Source of the DNA: Helicoverpa zea | Taxonomy: Eukaryota > Arthropoda > Insecta > Lepidoptera > Noctuidae | Direction of reading: 5' to 3' | Assembly: GCF_022581195.2 (NCBI RefSeq) | Contig: NC_061454.1 | Span: 1,550,001 to 1,614,000 of the forward strand | DNA: 64,000 nucleotides | Shown here: positions 46,236 to 55,212 of the stretch, piece after piece | How the letters are laid out: each line of letters opens with the position of its first letter | Position numbering within the stretch: the first letter of the stretch is position 1 | Program-made: the position numbers and the translations under genes | Notes under the pieces: model-generated | The model's database searches: none | What the model saw: the letters and a program-made list of their open reading frames with translations, nothing else | What the model was told of the DNA's origin: nothing

Positions 46236-46470
46236 TTGTACTTTTTATGAATATGGATTTGTGCTGGAAGAGAAAAGCTCGGTCAGCGAGCTACACTGGG
46301 CTGGTCAGATAGTTTTGGGAATGGAAAATTGAGAGAACGCGGATCAATGTTTTGGTTGCTTCATTTTTCTGGTGTCAGTGATTAGTGTCACATCACATGT
46401 GACATAGTTGTCTTGAAGTTGTCCTGTTGTTTTTGACATTGAGAAGAATTTTATAATGAATCTTCTTAGT
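46236..46470 (-). promoter_or_regulatory. Conserved 5' flank of AK-A
   Basis: This segment aligns with 54433-54650 upstream of AK-B with few changes. It shares the palindrome AGCTCGGTCAGCGAGCT and a GTTTTGGTTGCTTCATTTTT block. The conservation between duplicated copies suggests a promoter or 5' UTR. A polypyrimidine tract with an AG just before the start region may mark a 5' UTR intron. Confidence 0.55.
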
Positions 46471-46623
46471 TAAAACTTTTTGATTCGAACGTTTCCATAG
46501 TTTGGATAGTTCTCACCAAACTTTTTGTCGACGCAGAATTCAGCGTGAGGCACTGTTCAGAAACTATTATACAGTGCAGTACAGTTACTAGTATTACTTT
46601 ATTTACTTATTTCTTTATTTACC

Positions 46624-46947
46624 TTTTTTTTTTTTTTTTTTTTTTTTTATCGACGTAAAATCATCAAATGACCCCTCCCGCTGTGGGTTAGCAGCGGTGA
46701 GGGAGTGTCAGACTCTTACTGACTAAAATCGTCGTGTTCCGTCATAGGCCTTTTATGTACCAGGGCCGCGGTATCTCTTTCGAACAACCCGCAGCCCCGG
46801 CAGGCCTTGGCCCTGCTGGGCCCCGCTGGGGTTGCTGACATCTCTTTGAGGAGCGCGTGGAACAACGCGCGCCGTCGACACGGGTCTGTCGTCTAGAAAG
46901 ACAGAGGGACGATGAGCCACCCGAACTCACCGCCCACAGACCCACGC
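46624..46947 (-). mobile_element. R1-type 3' UTR and poly-A tail
   Basis: The UTR contains GGGTCATTTGATGATTTT and ends in about 25 A (minus strand). The same last ~150 bases form the truncated copies elsewhere in the window. Confidence 0.85.
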
Positions 46948-49900
46948 CTACGGTGGCCGGGAGTCATCTCGCGACACCCGGCGCCCATGGTGTCTACCTG
47001 GTCCAGCGCGGCGGCCGGGATGAGAGGTGCGAACTCTCTGGCGTTCCGCCTCCTCCTTCTCGAGCATGACCGCTTCGCAGAAGGAGGCGACGGCATCCCA
47101 TTCCCTCTCGCCCCGGACCATGGCCTGAACCAGGGCCGGACGCGAGAGGTCGCCGCCGCCCAAAGCCTCGACGAGGACCCGGCGGTGCCCTTCCCATGCG
47201 GGGCACACCTGGACTGTGTGGTCCACCGTGTCCTCGGGGCTGTCCGCACAATGGTGACACCCGGGCGCCTCCTCACGACCGATGCGGTGCAGGTACCTCC
47301 CGAAACAACCGTGTCCGGTGAGGACCTGCGTCATGCGGTACGTGAGGGCGCCGTGACTCCTCCCGAGCCACTCCTCAAAGAGGGGACTTACCGCCACGAT
47401 GGTGGCGTGCCCTGCACTGGGTTGCGACAGTCGCTCCCTCCAGGCCACCATGAGATCGCGCCGGAGCTCCGCCCGCTGCGCGACAACTTGCCGCGGCAAC
47501 GGGGTTTCTCCCCGGCGCTGAGCCTCCTCGCGCCAGTCGTACAGGCGCAAGAAGACCCTCGCCTCCAGATCCCACGGTGGCAGTCCAGCAAGTAGGCCAG
47601 CTGCTTCGCGGGAAATCGTGCGGTACCCCCGGATTAGCCTAATGGCTATCACCCTTTGGGGCACGTTCAGGTAGTGTAAAGCCCGCGGCCGTACCGAACG
47701 TGCCCATACCGGGGCCCCGTAAAGGGCCATGGACCGCATGACCCCCGCGTAGAGTCTGCGGCAGGGGGCGTTTGGGCCGCCAAGGTTGGGCAGGAGCCGC
47801 TTGAATGCAGCACCTGCTTTCTCCAGTTTGGGGCCCAAACGTCGGAAATGCTCGACGAAGTTCCACCGGCCGTCGAGGACGAGTCCCAGGTACCTCATCG
47901 CCCTCCCGACGCCGATGGTAACCCCCCCCACCGTGACTTGGGAGCCTGAAGGTGGCGCGTTCCGAAGCCCATGAAAGCACATGGCCTCGGATTTGTGCAA
48001 GGCCACCTCCAGGCCCAGCAGCTGGATCCTCTCGATGACTGTCGCAACCCCGCGCGTCATTATGTCGGCCGCCTCCTGGTGCGACCTCCCTTGTGCCAGA
48101 ACCAGCGTGTCGTCAGCGTAGCAGACCACGCTGACGCCGCTAGGGAGGTCGGCGCGCAGCACCCAGTCGTAGCCGATGTTCCACAAGAGCGGCCCCAGTA
48201 CCGACCCCTGAGGAACACCGCACGACATTTCTCGCCGGTTCCATTCCCCGTTGTGATCAGGGTAAATGATGGACCTATCCGACAGATAGGCCTCGACCAC
48301 GCGACGAAGGTAGGTCGGCACCCGGTGATACCGGAGTGCCTCCCTAATGCAACTCCAGGGAAGGGTGTTGAAGGCGTTGGCGATGTCAAGAGACACCGCC
48401 AAGACGACCCCCCCCCGGGACACAGCATCCCCCGTCGTGAGAGCTCTCACGCGCATGATGGCGTCCACCGTTGAGCGCCCCTTGCGGAATCCGAACTGGT
48501 GGTCCGCAAGGTCCGGCCCTATCCCCCCAAGGTGCGCGACGAGGCGGTGTGCGACAACTCGCTCAAAGAGCTTGCCCACCTCGTCGAGCAACACGATAGG
48601 CCGGTATGCGGACGGAGAGTCCGCAGGGCGCCCCGGCTTCCGTATGAGGACCAGTTTCCCTGTCTTCCAACGAAGTGGGAACTGGCCCCTCTCCAAACAT
48701 GCGCTGAGAAGCCCCCTAAGTCGAGGCCCGAGAGCCTCAAGGGCCAGGACCCAGGCCTTGCCAGGCAGGCCATCAGGCCCTGGGGCGGTGTTTTTGGCTT
48801 TCAGCCTAGCCACCGCCACTCTCAGGTCCACCCCAGTCACCTCGGGGACATCGTCGTCGTCGGAAGTGTGGTCCGTGCTTGACACCGCGGGTTGCAGAGA
48901 CATGGGCGGGGGAGAGTGTTCCCCGCGCGAAGGGAACAGAGCGCTCACCACCTCCTCCACCAGCTGAGGCCGAAGGCTCTGTGTCAGCGGGGGGGCCCAT
49001 GGGCGGAGCTTGCCCCGCACCATTTTGTACGGGCGCCCCCACGGGTCCCTGTCCAGAGACCCCAGCAACTCGGCATTGGCCACCTCCTTGGCCTGGATGA
49101 TGGCCAATTGGAGGGCGGTCTTCGCAGCTCTGTATCCCTCGTACAGCTCTGCTTCCCTGGCTTCTGCATCCGGAGGGCGGATGCGCAGCCTGCGGTGTCT
49201 GGTGTACAGGTGCCTCGCAGCGACGCACGCCTCTCGAAGGGCGGCGATCTCGCAAGACCACCAGTACACCTGGCGTCGGGCGCGTCCTGGCGGGGCTCGG
49301 GGCATGGCCACGTCACAAATATCGGACATGGTCTCCCGGAACCACTCCGCCTCGTCGTTGATGTCGGCGGGCCTGTCCGGTGATGACACCCAGGCCTGCA
49401 CGACTGAGGCTTCCAGGAGAAGCTCCCGGTCAAGGTGCCTCAGCGCCCAACGTGGACCACTCGGGGTCTGCAGGACCGGCGCGCTAGGGTTCTGGGCGGA
49501 GACGTCAAACCGGATGTACCGGTGATCGGAGTAGGTCTCCACCCTCTCCTCCACGCGCCAGTCAAAGACACGCGGCAGCAGAGCGGGGCTGGCGAACGAG
49601 ATGTCCACTACTGACTCGCCCCGCATCCGTACACACGTGGGGACAGAACCCCGATTGAGGACGACCAGGCCTGCTTCCAGCGCCCAGTCCTCCACCATCC
49701 TACCCCGTGCATCTGTGCGTCGGGAACCCCAGGCCAAGTTCTTGGCGTTGAAGTCCCCTAACACTATCACGGGGAGGGAATAACTTCCGACGACGACGGA
49801 CAACTCCAGGAGGGAGTTGTGGAACTCGGCGAGAGTTCGGCTCGGGGAGAAGTACACCCCCACGACGACTATCTCCCCGAACCGTGCTGCGACGCAACCC

Positions 49901-50136
49901 CTTCCACTCTTCACCCCTTCGAGGGAAGGGGTACCAGCGGCGGCCGACGATATGATGGTCACTGAGCCGCTAAGGTCCTTAACCCAGTCATCCCTGGGAA
50001 GGACAAAGTACGGCTCAGCGACCACGGCGATGTTGATCGACCACTGCGCCATGCTTTGGAGCAACAGATCCTGGGCACGGGCGCAGTGGTTGATGTTCGC
50101 CTGGAGGAAGCGTAATGGAGCCAGACTAGCACTCCA
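46948..50136 (-). CDS. R1-clade ORF2: APE endonuclease and reverse transcriptase
   Basis: The frame is open from just after a TGA at 50137-50139 down to 46948, about 1060 codons. The N-terminal endonuclease begins LRFLQANINHCARAQDLLLQ and has VLGDFNAKN, the VVDISFA segment and the SDHR motif. The reverse transcriptase has FGFRKGRS, SLDIANAFN, GVPQGSVLGP and the active-site YADD. The C-terminus has a Cys/His zinc motif (CHHCADSPEDTVDH, then C). No stop or frameshift was seen. There is no ATG before the conserved N-terminus; the first one (MAQWSIN) would remove its first strand, so translation may depend on overlap with ORF1. ORF2 cuts target DNA and primes reverse transcription. Assignment to R1 rests on architecture. 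Confidence 0.92.
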   Translation of the reverse strand, partial: WSASLAPLRFLQANINHCARAQDLLLQSMAQWSINIAVVAEPYFVLPRDDWVKDLSGSVTIISSAAAGTPSLEGVKSGRGCVAARFGEIVVVGVYFSPSRTLAEFHNSLLELSVVVGSYSLPVIVLGDFNAKNLAWGSRRTDARGRMVEDWALEAGLVVLNRGSVPTCVRMRGESVVDISFASPALLPRVFDWRVEERVETYSDHRYIRFDVSAQNPSAPVLQTPSGPRWALRHLDRELLLEASVVQAWVSSPDRPADINDEAEWFRETMSDICDVAMPRAPPGRARRQVYWWSCEIAALREACVAARHLYTRHRRLRIRPPDAEAREAELYEGYRAAKTALQLAIIQAKEVANAELLGSLDRDPWGRPYKMVRGKLRPWAPPLTQSLRPQLVEEVVSALFPSRGEHSPPPMSLQPAVSSTDHTSDDDDVPEVTGVDLRVAVARLKAKNTAPGPDGLPGKAWVLALEALGPRLRGLLSACLERGQFPLRWKTGKLVLIRKPGRPADSPSAYRPIVLLDEVGKLFERVVAHRLVAHLGGIGPDLADHQFGFRKGRSTVDAIMRVRALTTGDAVSRGGVVLAVSLDIANAFNTLPWSCIREALRYHRVPTYLRRVVEAYLSDRSIIYPDHNGEWNRREMSCGVPQGSVLGPLLWNIGYDWVLRADLPSGVSVVCYADDTLVLAQGRSHQEAADIMTRGVATVIERIQLLGLEVALHKSEAMCFHGLRNAPPSGSQVTVGGVTIGVGRAMRYLGLVLDGRWNFVEHFRRLGPKLEKAGAAFKRLLPNLGGPNAPCRRLYAGVMRSMALYGAPVWARSVRPRALHYLNVPQRVIAIRLIRGYRTISREAAGLLAGLPPWDLEARVFLRLYDWREEAQRRGETPLPRQVVAQRAELRRDLMVAWRERLSQPSAGHATIVAVSPLFEEWLGRSHGALTYRMTQVLTGHGCFGRYLHRIGREEAPGCHHCADSPEDTVDHTVQVCPAWEGHRRVLVEALGGGDLSRPALVQAMVRGEREWDAVASFCEAVMLEKEEAERQRVRTSHPGRRAGPGRHHGRRVSRDDSRPP

Positions 50137-51240
50137 TCACGTCTTCCTCCTCTTGAGACGCCGACACGGGCGCTGCGACAGCAACAGTGGCGACGGCGTT
50201 GACAGCGGCGGCAGCGTTGGAGGCGGCGGCAGCGTTGGAGGCGGCGGCGGCCGCAGGAGCTGCGGTGGTGGCCACTGCGGAGGTGGTGGTGGTGGCGGCG
50301 ACGGACGGCCGGCCCTTGCCCTTACTCTTGGTCTTGGCGGGTGGGGCACAGGACTTGCTCCCTGCCCGGTGTTCGGCCGGCTTGCCAGCTGCCGCGCACA
50401 CAGTGCAGTGCGGCGCGGCGCTACAAGCCACGGCCTTGTGTCCGGGCTGACCGCAGCGGAAGCAGAGGGCGCTGCGGTCGACCTCCGAGGTGCAACGAAC
50501 ACCCACATGATGCCCGACGTGGCATCGGAAGCACCTCAGCGGTCTGGGGTCTAGCAGCTTGACCTGCGCCGACACCCAGCCAACCAGCAATCTTCGGCCG
50601 TCGACGATGTTCTTGGCCGCCGTCACGGGGCAGCTCACCGTGATGGTGCACGTGCCCCTGAAGTCGGGACGTATGGTGCCCGCCTTCACTTCGTCGGCGG
50701 AGCACCCACCCGTCCTAGCGACGGCGGCCACCACCTCCTCTGCAGTAACTGAGTCGTCCAGGCCCATGATGCGCAGATCCGCGCACTTGTGGGGCCTGGA
50801 GACTCGGGCATCGTCCGCACTTATGGACGCCCTGAGCCTCTCGGCTAGAGCGTCTGCGGCGGGCCCACTGGCCGCTCCTGGGACCTCCAGCATTCGGGCG
50901 CCCGTTGCGGTCACCCTGAGCCGGAGGCCGGAGGTGATACCTAGCTCCTGCAGGTTCACCGCCACTTTAGCTTGGGCGAGTACGTCGCGGTACGACACGC
51001 CCCTCTTGACCGCGTCCGGCTGTAGTGTAACTACTACAGCCGCGGTCTTGGGGGCGCGGAGCTGCGCCGCGGCGGCTCGCTCCTTGCGACGCTGCCTTTG
51101 GGCCTTCTTTCTGGCCGCCTTGGCCGCCCTCCGTCTCTCTTTCTTTTCCCCCACCACCTGCCACTCGGACTGAGTGGCAGGAGAGGTAGGGGCCGCAGAT
51201 GGAGTCGGCTTCGGAGGGCGTTTCGCCACTGGTGCCGACG
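50126..51240 (-). CDS. R1-clade ORF1 (gag-like), 5'-truncated
   Basis: The frame runs open through the 5' boundary of the element without an ATG, so its N-terminus is missing. The remainder is Arg/Lys-rich (KKERRRAAKAARKKAQRQRR), followed by an RNA-binding-like domain and Cys-rich zinc knuckles (CFRCHVGHHVGVRC, CFRCGQPGHKAVAC, then a CTVC repeat), then Ala-rich low complexity. Such proteins coat the element RNA. It ends in TAG and overlaps the open ORF2 frame by about ten bases, in a different frame. Confidence 0.85.
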
Positions 51241-51247
51241 ATTTACC

Positions 51248-51345
51248 TTAAACAATAGAGGTATTTAAATTTGATAAATCGGATATTTGTTGAGAAAATA
51301 ATGAAAAACCCATAAAATAAAAACATGATTTAATATTGATTGTTT
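51248..51345 (-). repeat. Partial duplicate of the AK-B 3' flank
   Basis: TTACCTTAAACAAT ... AGAGG ... CCATAAAATAAAAACATGAT matches 51829-51900 and 55072-55142 in order with gaps. The R1 element therefore inserted in, or next to, a third diverged copy of the AK 3' flank. Confidence 0.55.
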
Positions 51346-51452
51346 ATATATTGATATTATCAAATTGCACTCTCATATTGGGCATTTTTCATAATGACCG
51401 GGCATTATTTATACTGCCCAATTTATCACTTGGTCCATAACATATATAAAAA

Positions 51453-51905
51453 AAGGCCACCTTGCGTTGCAATTTTATAATCTAAGAACGGTCTCACCTA
51501 TCCAAAAAAAAAATGGTAATTGTGTAGGCTTTGTTTGGACTATTTAGTAAATGGTTTATGTGAAGTTTTCACAAATCCGTTGGAGCGGTTATTCATTAAT
51601 CTACTTTTTTGTTCAATTCAAAGGTGTCCATACTTAGTTTTCGACAAACTTTGTACGCTGAACAAAAGCCATTTTCACCATTTAGATACAATTCTGAGCA
51701 CCCAATTTTACCAGTTAATGTTACCGTTACAGCCTTTTTATCGTCCCACTGCAGGGCACAGGCCTCCTCTCACATGGAGAAGGATTTTACCAGTATTCTG
51801 GTTAAATTAATTTCAATGTACCCACTTACCTTAAGCAATATCATTAGAGGAGTCAGATAAAAATGAAAAAAGTCCATAAAATAAAAACATGATTTAATCA
51901 ACAGT
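51453..51905. repeat. Duplicated AK 3' flank, copy 1
   Basis: GGCCACCTTGCGTTGCAATT through ATAAAAACATGATTTAATCA recurs almost identically at 54696-55145. It includes GGGCACAGGCCTCCTCTCAC, a common lepidopteran repeat motif. Two frames (96 and 83 codons) are conserved between copies only because the DNA is nearly identical. Confidence 0.9.
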
Positions 51906-51967
51906 CATTAAAATTAACGTAGAATAGAGGCTTATGTACAGAGCGTATAAAATGTTGAGTTGTGCAT

Positions 51968-54432
51968 TCAGTTCGCGGCCGCTACGATCGGGTCTAGAAT
52001 CTTCTGTACTTCTGCAAAAATAGCGTCGACAGACAATTCGGCGTTTATCTGTAAATATCATTCAAAAAAGGTATAATTTATTATGTTTTTATAAAGTATA
52101 TTTAATTATCTGTATACTATATTTACAAGCATGCAAGCTTCTCCTGTTTTTATTTTTATTTTAATAAGCTTATCCTTGATTAAAGGTAACTTTATCCTTT
52201 TCCTAAGCTAGCTAAGATTTTGATCTTAGTATGCCGAAGATTACAATGGAACAGGGTATTTTCTTTATTCATAAAACATAACATTATCAAAAAAAAGCCT
52301 AATTCAACATAGGTTCTCCCTCGCTAGATCTAAGCGAATTCAAACACCATTACGGCCCGAGTCACATCGAAATGGTAGCGGCCGACAGCGGCTGCGCGAC
52401 CCTTTTCAAGCTTTTCCAGCGATACTGGTCTTTTAAGTACCTACATATTATGTACTCAAAGCTTATAATTATTTCACACTGAAAGTGCTCGCCGTGTCGC
52501 TGCCGGCCCCTGCCATTCCGGTGAGCCTCGGGCCTTAATATTACCGTACAAGAATCAAATTTACCCTTTTGAGCTTTTGAGGATACTGGTCCAGCACTTG
52601 CTGGTTGTTGTCGAGGAAGGTCTTGAGGCGCAGCTTGATGGTCTCCTCGTTATCATCAGCGCGGCCCGAGCTGGCGGCGCGCCCCAGCAGCCTCTTGGTC
52701 AAAGTCTCTGCTGACGCTTCGAAGTAGATTATTACCTGGAGTAGAATGAGGTCTTCTGTCAAACCGTTAGTTCGTGGTGCCCTGACAGTTATAGCAATTG
52801 CTTCTCAACTACAATTGTGCGGGATCAATTACAGGTCAAGCAAATACTAATGTAACTTTTCTAAGTTATAGGTTTTTTCTGAATCTATCTTGGACACCAA
52901 TGACTGAGTAAGATAAAGAAAAATATCTTTGACTTATGCGGGGATCGAACCCGCAACCTAACTTCTACATCATCTGGTCTTTGAGACAAAAATAAGGATT
53001 CGATATTCTAGAAGACTGGTTCTCTTTACGGAAACGTTGGATGAAGAAGACATTGACAGACATTGTCGGATGTGATTGACCGTTAGTTTATGAAGAATGA
53101 TTTGCTGCCAACGTGGATGTTTATCCAAAAGTTGGCAAGCATCAGCTAGTCTGTTACTATGTAAAAACACATAACAAGCTTCCGTGGTTTCACCCGCGTT
53201 GCATAGTAAATGGGGTATCTAACACTATTTTTTTCAAATTGGACCAGTAGTTCCTGCGAGTAGCGCTGTCTAGCAAACGAACAAACTCGTCAACATTATA
53301 ATTGTTAGGTACAGATTCCTATTGTATTATGTTACTCACGGTGACAGGTGCGATGGCTTGTTCGAAGGCGATACCCTGTGACTTCTCACGCGGGTAGCCG
53401 TCGACGAGGAAACCCTTAGAGTCAGCTGCACGAGCGATGATGGCTTCCTTCAGCAGTTCCAGTACCACGTCATTGGGGACCAGTCCACCTGGGAAATGTA
53501 ACACAAATCCATTAAGGGGAGTGAAGAATAAATTGATCAGATAGAATAAGTTGAAAGGTATAAGGGTATTAATATGATAAATGAATCGTTAACATCTAGA
53601 GCTAATTTCGACAAACATGTTTTTTGGACGTCACCCGCTTCCTGATGATTTAATTGTTGATGGTAATATAAAGATCCCTTACCGAGTAAAAAGTAGAAAA
53701 GATATAAGTTATTCAGACCTTAGTGTAAGAGACTTACAGGTTACAGGCACTTGATATAAACACCAACAATTTGACCAACCTTTTTCCATGATAGCTGTAA
53801 GGGTCTTCGCCCTAGCAGAACCACTCTTCACTTCAGCCCTGAGAAGGTCGCCAGTGGACAAGTGGGTGAAGCCATACTTGGCTATGATCTTGTCACATTG
53901 GGTGCCCTTGCCTGATCCTGGGCCGCCCAACACCCATACGATGGGCTTCTTTGATGAGTCGATAGCAGGCTGCAAGTGTTATGTAGACGGTGAAGTATAT
54001 TCAGCGAATAGTAAATAGTCTAGTACTAGTGAAGAGGGGTCGACTTTTGACTGGACATGATATAAAAATGTAACGTCCTGGGGAACTCCTTTGTGCACCA
54101 GAATAACAAGCATTCTAGCGTCTTCAGAGATCCACTTTAACCCACAACGAATCCAACGGTTCAGCCATTTGAATGTGAAATAATAAAACAAACACACAGG
54201 TACTTTTATACATTTTCTTTAGAACTAAGGATAAATTGGAGGAGATCTTATAAGACACAAGAATGTTGTTTGAGCAATACAAATAAGTTGCTAAATCAAA
54301 GCATTTAATCTAAAGCTTCTGATCACAAACCTTTTTCTGAGAGCCCTTGACTATTTCGGGTCCGCAAGGGCCTGCTTGCAGCTTTTCTAGTTTAGATCCG
54401 TCACATCCACCAGGGCATTTCTTCCGTTCCAT
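51968..54432 (-). CDS. Adenylate kinase B (AK1-type)
   Basis: Exons 54432-54331, 53969-53780, 53488-53340, 52735-52565 and 52048-51968 join in phase to 230 residues. The core is fully canonical: P-loop GGPGSGKGTQC (Lys55), HLSTGDLLRAEV, GFLVDGYPREKSQG and the lid SGRADDNEETIKLRL, then INAELSVDAIF and a short end at DPIVAAAN. The N-terminus (MERKKCPGGCDGS) is Cys-bearing and resembles that of AK-A. Exons 2 to 4 have the same or nearly the same lengths as in AK-A and AK-C, showing common descent. It should catalyse ATP + AMP to 2 ADP in the cytosol. Between exons 1 and 2 is a relic of the AK-A-type exon 2 start (SKVDPSS) that now leads to a stop. Confidence 0.94.
52826..52910 (+). repeat. SINE head/body fragment in an AK-B intron
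   Basis: GGGATCAATTACAGGTCAAG and ATCTTGGACACCAATGACTG match the 5' half of the GATGATGA SINE. A related fragment occupies the corresponding AK-C intron (55963-56050), so it predates their duplication. Confidence 0.7.
54020..54052 (-). pseudogene. Relic exon start in AK-B intron 1
   Basis: In minus orientation CATGTCCAG is followed by TCAAAAGTCGACCCCTCTTC, matching the acceptor and first codons of AK-A exon 2 (SKVDP). Here the frame reaches a stop before the kinase core, and the active acceptor lies about 80 bases further on. Confidence 0.65.
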
Positions 54433-54650
54433 TTGTACTGTTTTTTATATGAATCTGTTATTGTCCTGAAAGAGAAAAGCTCGGTCAGCGAGCTATACGG
54501 GGCTGGTCAGATGGATTTGGGAATGGGAAATCATGAGAACGCGGATTAATGTTTTGGTTGCTTCATTTTTCTGATGTCAGTGATCAGTGTGACAGAGAGT
54601 TGTCTTGTTATTTTTGACATTGAGAAGTATTTTTATTATGAATCTTCTTG
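54433..54650 (-). promoter_or_regulatory. Conserved 5' flank of AK-B
   Basis: This is the counterpart of 46236-46470 upstream of AK-A, with the same AGCTCGGTCAGCGAGCT palindrome. AK-C has no such segment. Confidence 0.55.
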
Positions 54651-54695
54651 GTGATCTGTATAAAAATCTGTGTAAAAAAATCGATCTGTGTAAAA

Positions 54696-55145
54696 AAAAG
54701 GCCACCTTGCGTTGCAATTTTATAATCCAAGAACGGTCTCACCTATCCAAAAAAAAATGGTAATTGTGTAGGCTTTGTTTGGACTATTTAGTAAATGGTT
54801 TATGTGAAGTTTTCACAAATCCGTTGGAGCGGTTATTCATTAATCTACTTTTTTGTTCAATTCAAAGGTGTCCATACTTAGTTTTCGACAAACTTTGTAC
54901 GCTGAACAAAAGCCATTTTCACCATTTAGATACAATTCTGAGCACCCAATTTTACCAGTTAATGTTACTGTTAAAGCCTTTTTATCGTCCCACTGCAGGG
55001 CACAGGCCTCCTCTCACATGGAGAAGGATTTTACCAGTATTCTGGTTAAATTAATTTCAATGTACCCACTTACCTTAAGCAATATCATTAGAGGAGTCAG
55101 ATAAAAATGAAAAAAAATCCATAAAATAAAAACATGATTTAATCA
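54696..55145. repeat. Duplicated AK 3' flank, copy 2
   Basis: Near-identical to 51453-51905. It precedes (on plus) the last exon of AK-C at the same spacing as copy 1 precedes that of AK-B, giving a duplication offset of about 3.24 kb. Confidence 0.9.
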
Positions 55146-55212
55146 ACAATCATTAAAATTAACGTAGAATAGAGGCTTATGTACAGAGCGTATAAAATGT
55201 TGAGTTGTGCAT

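Larger units (their letters stand above)
46617..51247 (-). mobile_element. R1-clade non-LTR retrotransposon, 5'-truncated
   Basis: The element is bounded by ATTTACC on both sides (46617-46623 and 51241-51247). It has a poly-T (poly-A on minus) from 46624 and a 5' end cut inside ORF1. From 5' to 3' on the minus strand it carries the ORF1 remainder with zinc knuckles, an intact ORF2 with endonuclease and reverse transcriptase, and a ~320-base 3' UTR. The site lies between AK-A and AK-B. Shorter 3'-end copies occur at 58726-58892, 56855-57012 and 15893-15975. Confidence 0.9.

Noticed and set aside
46912..51173. Many long plus-strand and alternate-frame ORFs (for example 46912-47595, 48347-48967, 49817-50554, 50559-51173)
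   Set aside because: They are antisense or frame shadows of the GC-rich R1 ORF1 and ORF2 and carry no family motifs.
51520..55104. Pairs of near-identical ORFs at 51520-51860 and 54764-55104
   Set aside because: Their similarity comes from the recent DNA duplication of the AK 3' flank; no domain, and a common interspersed repeat lies inside them.
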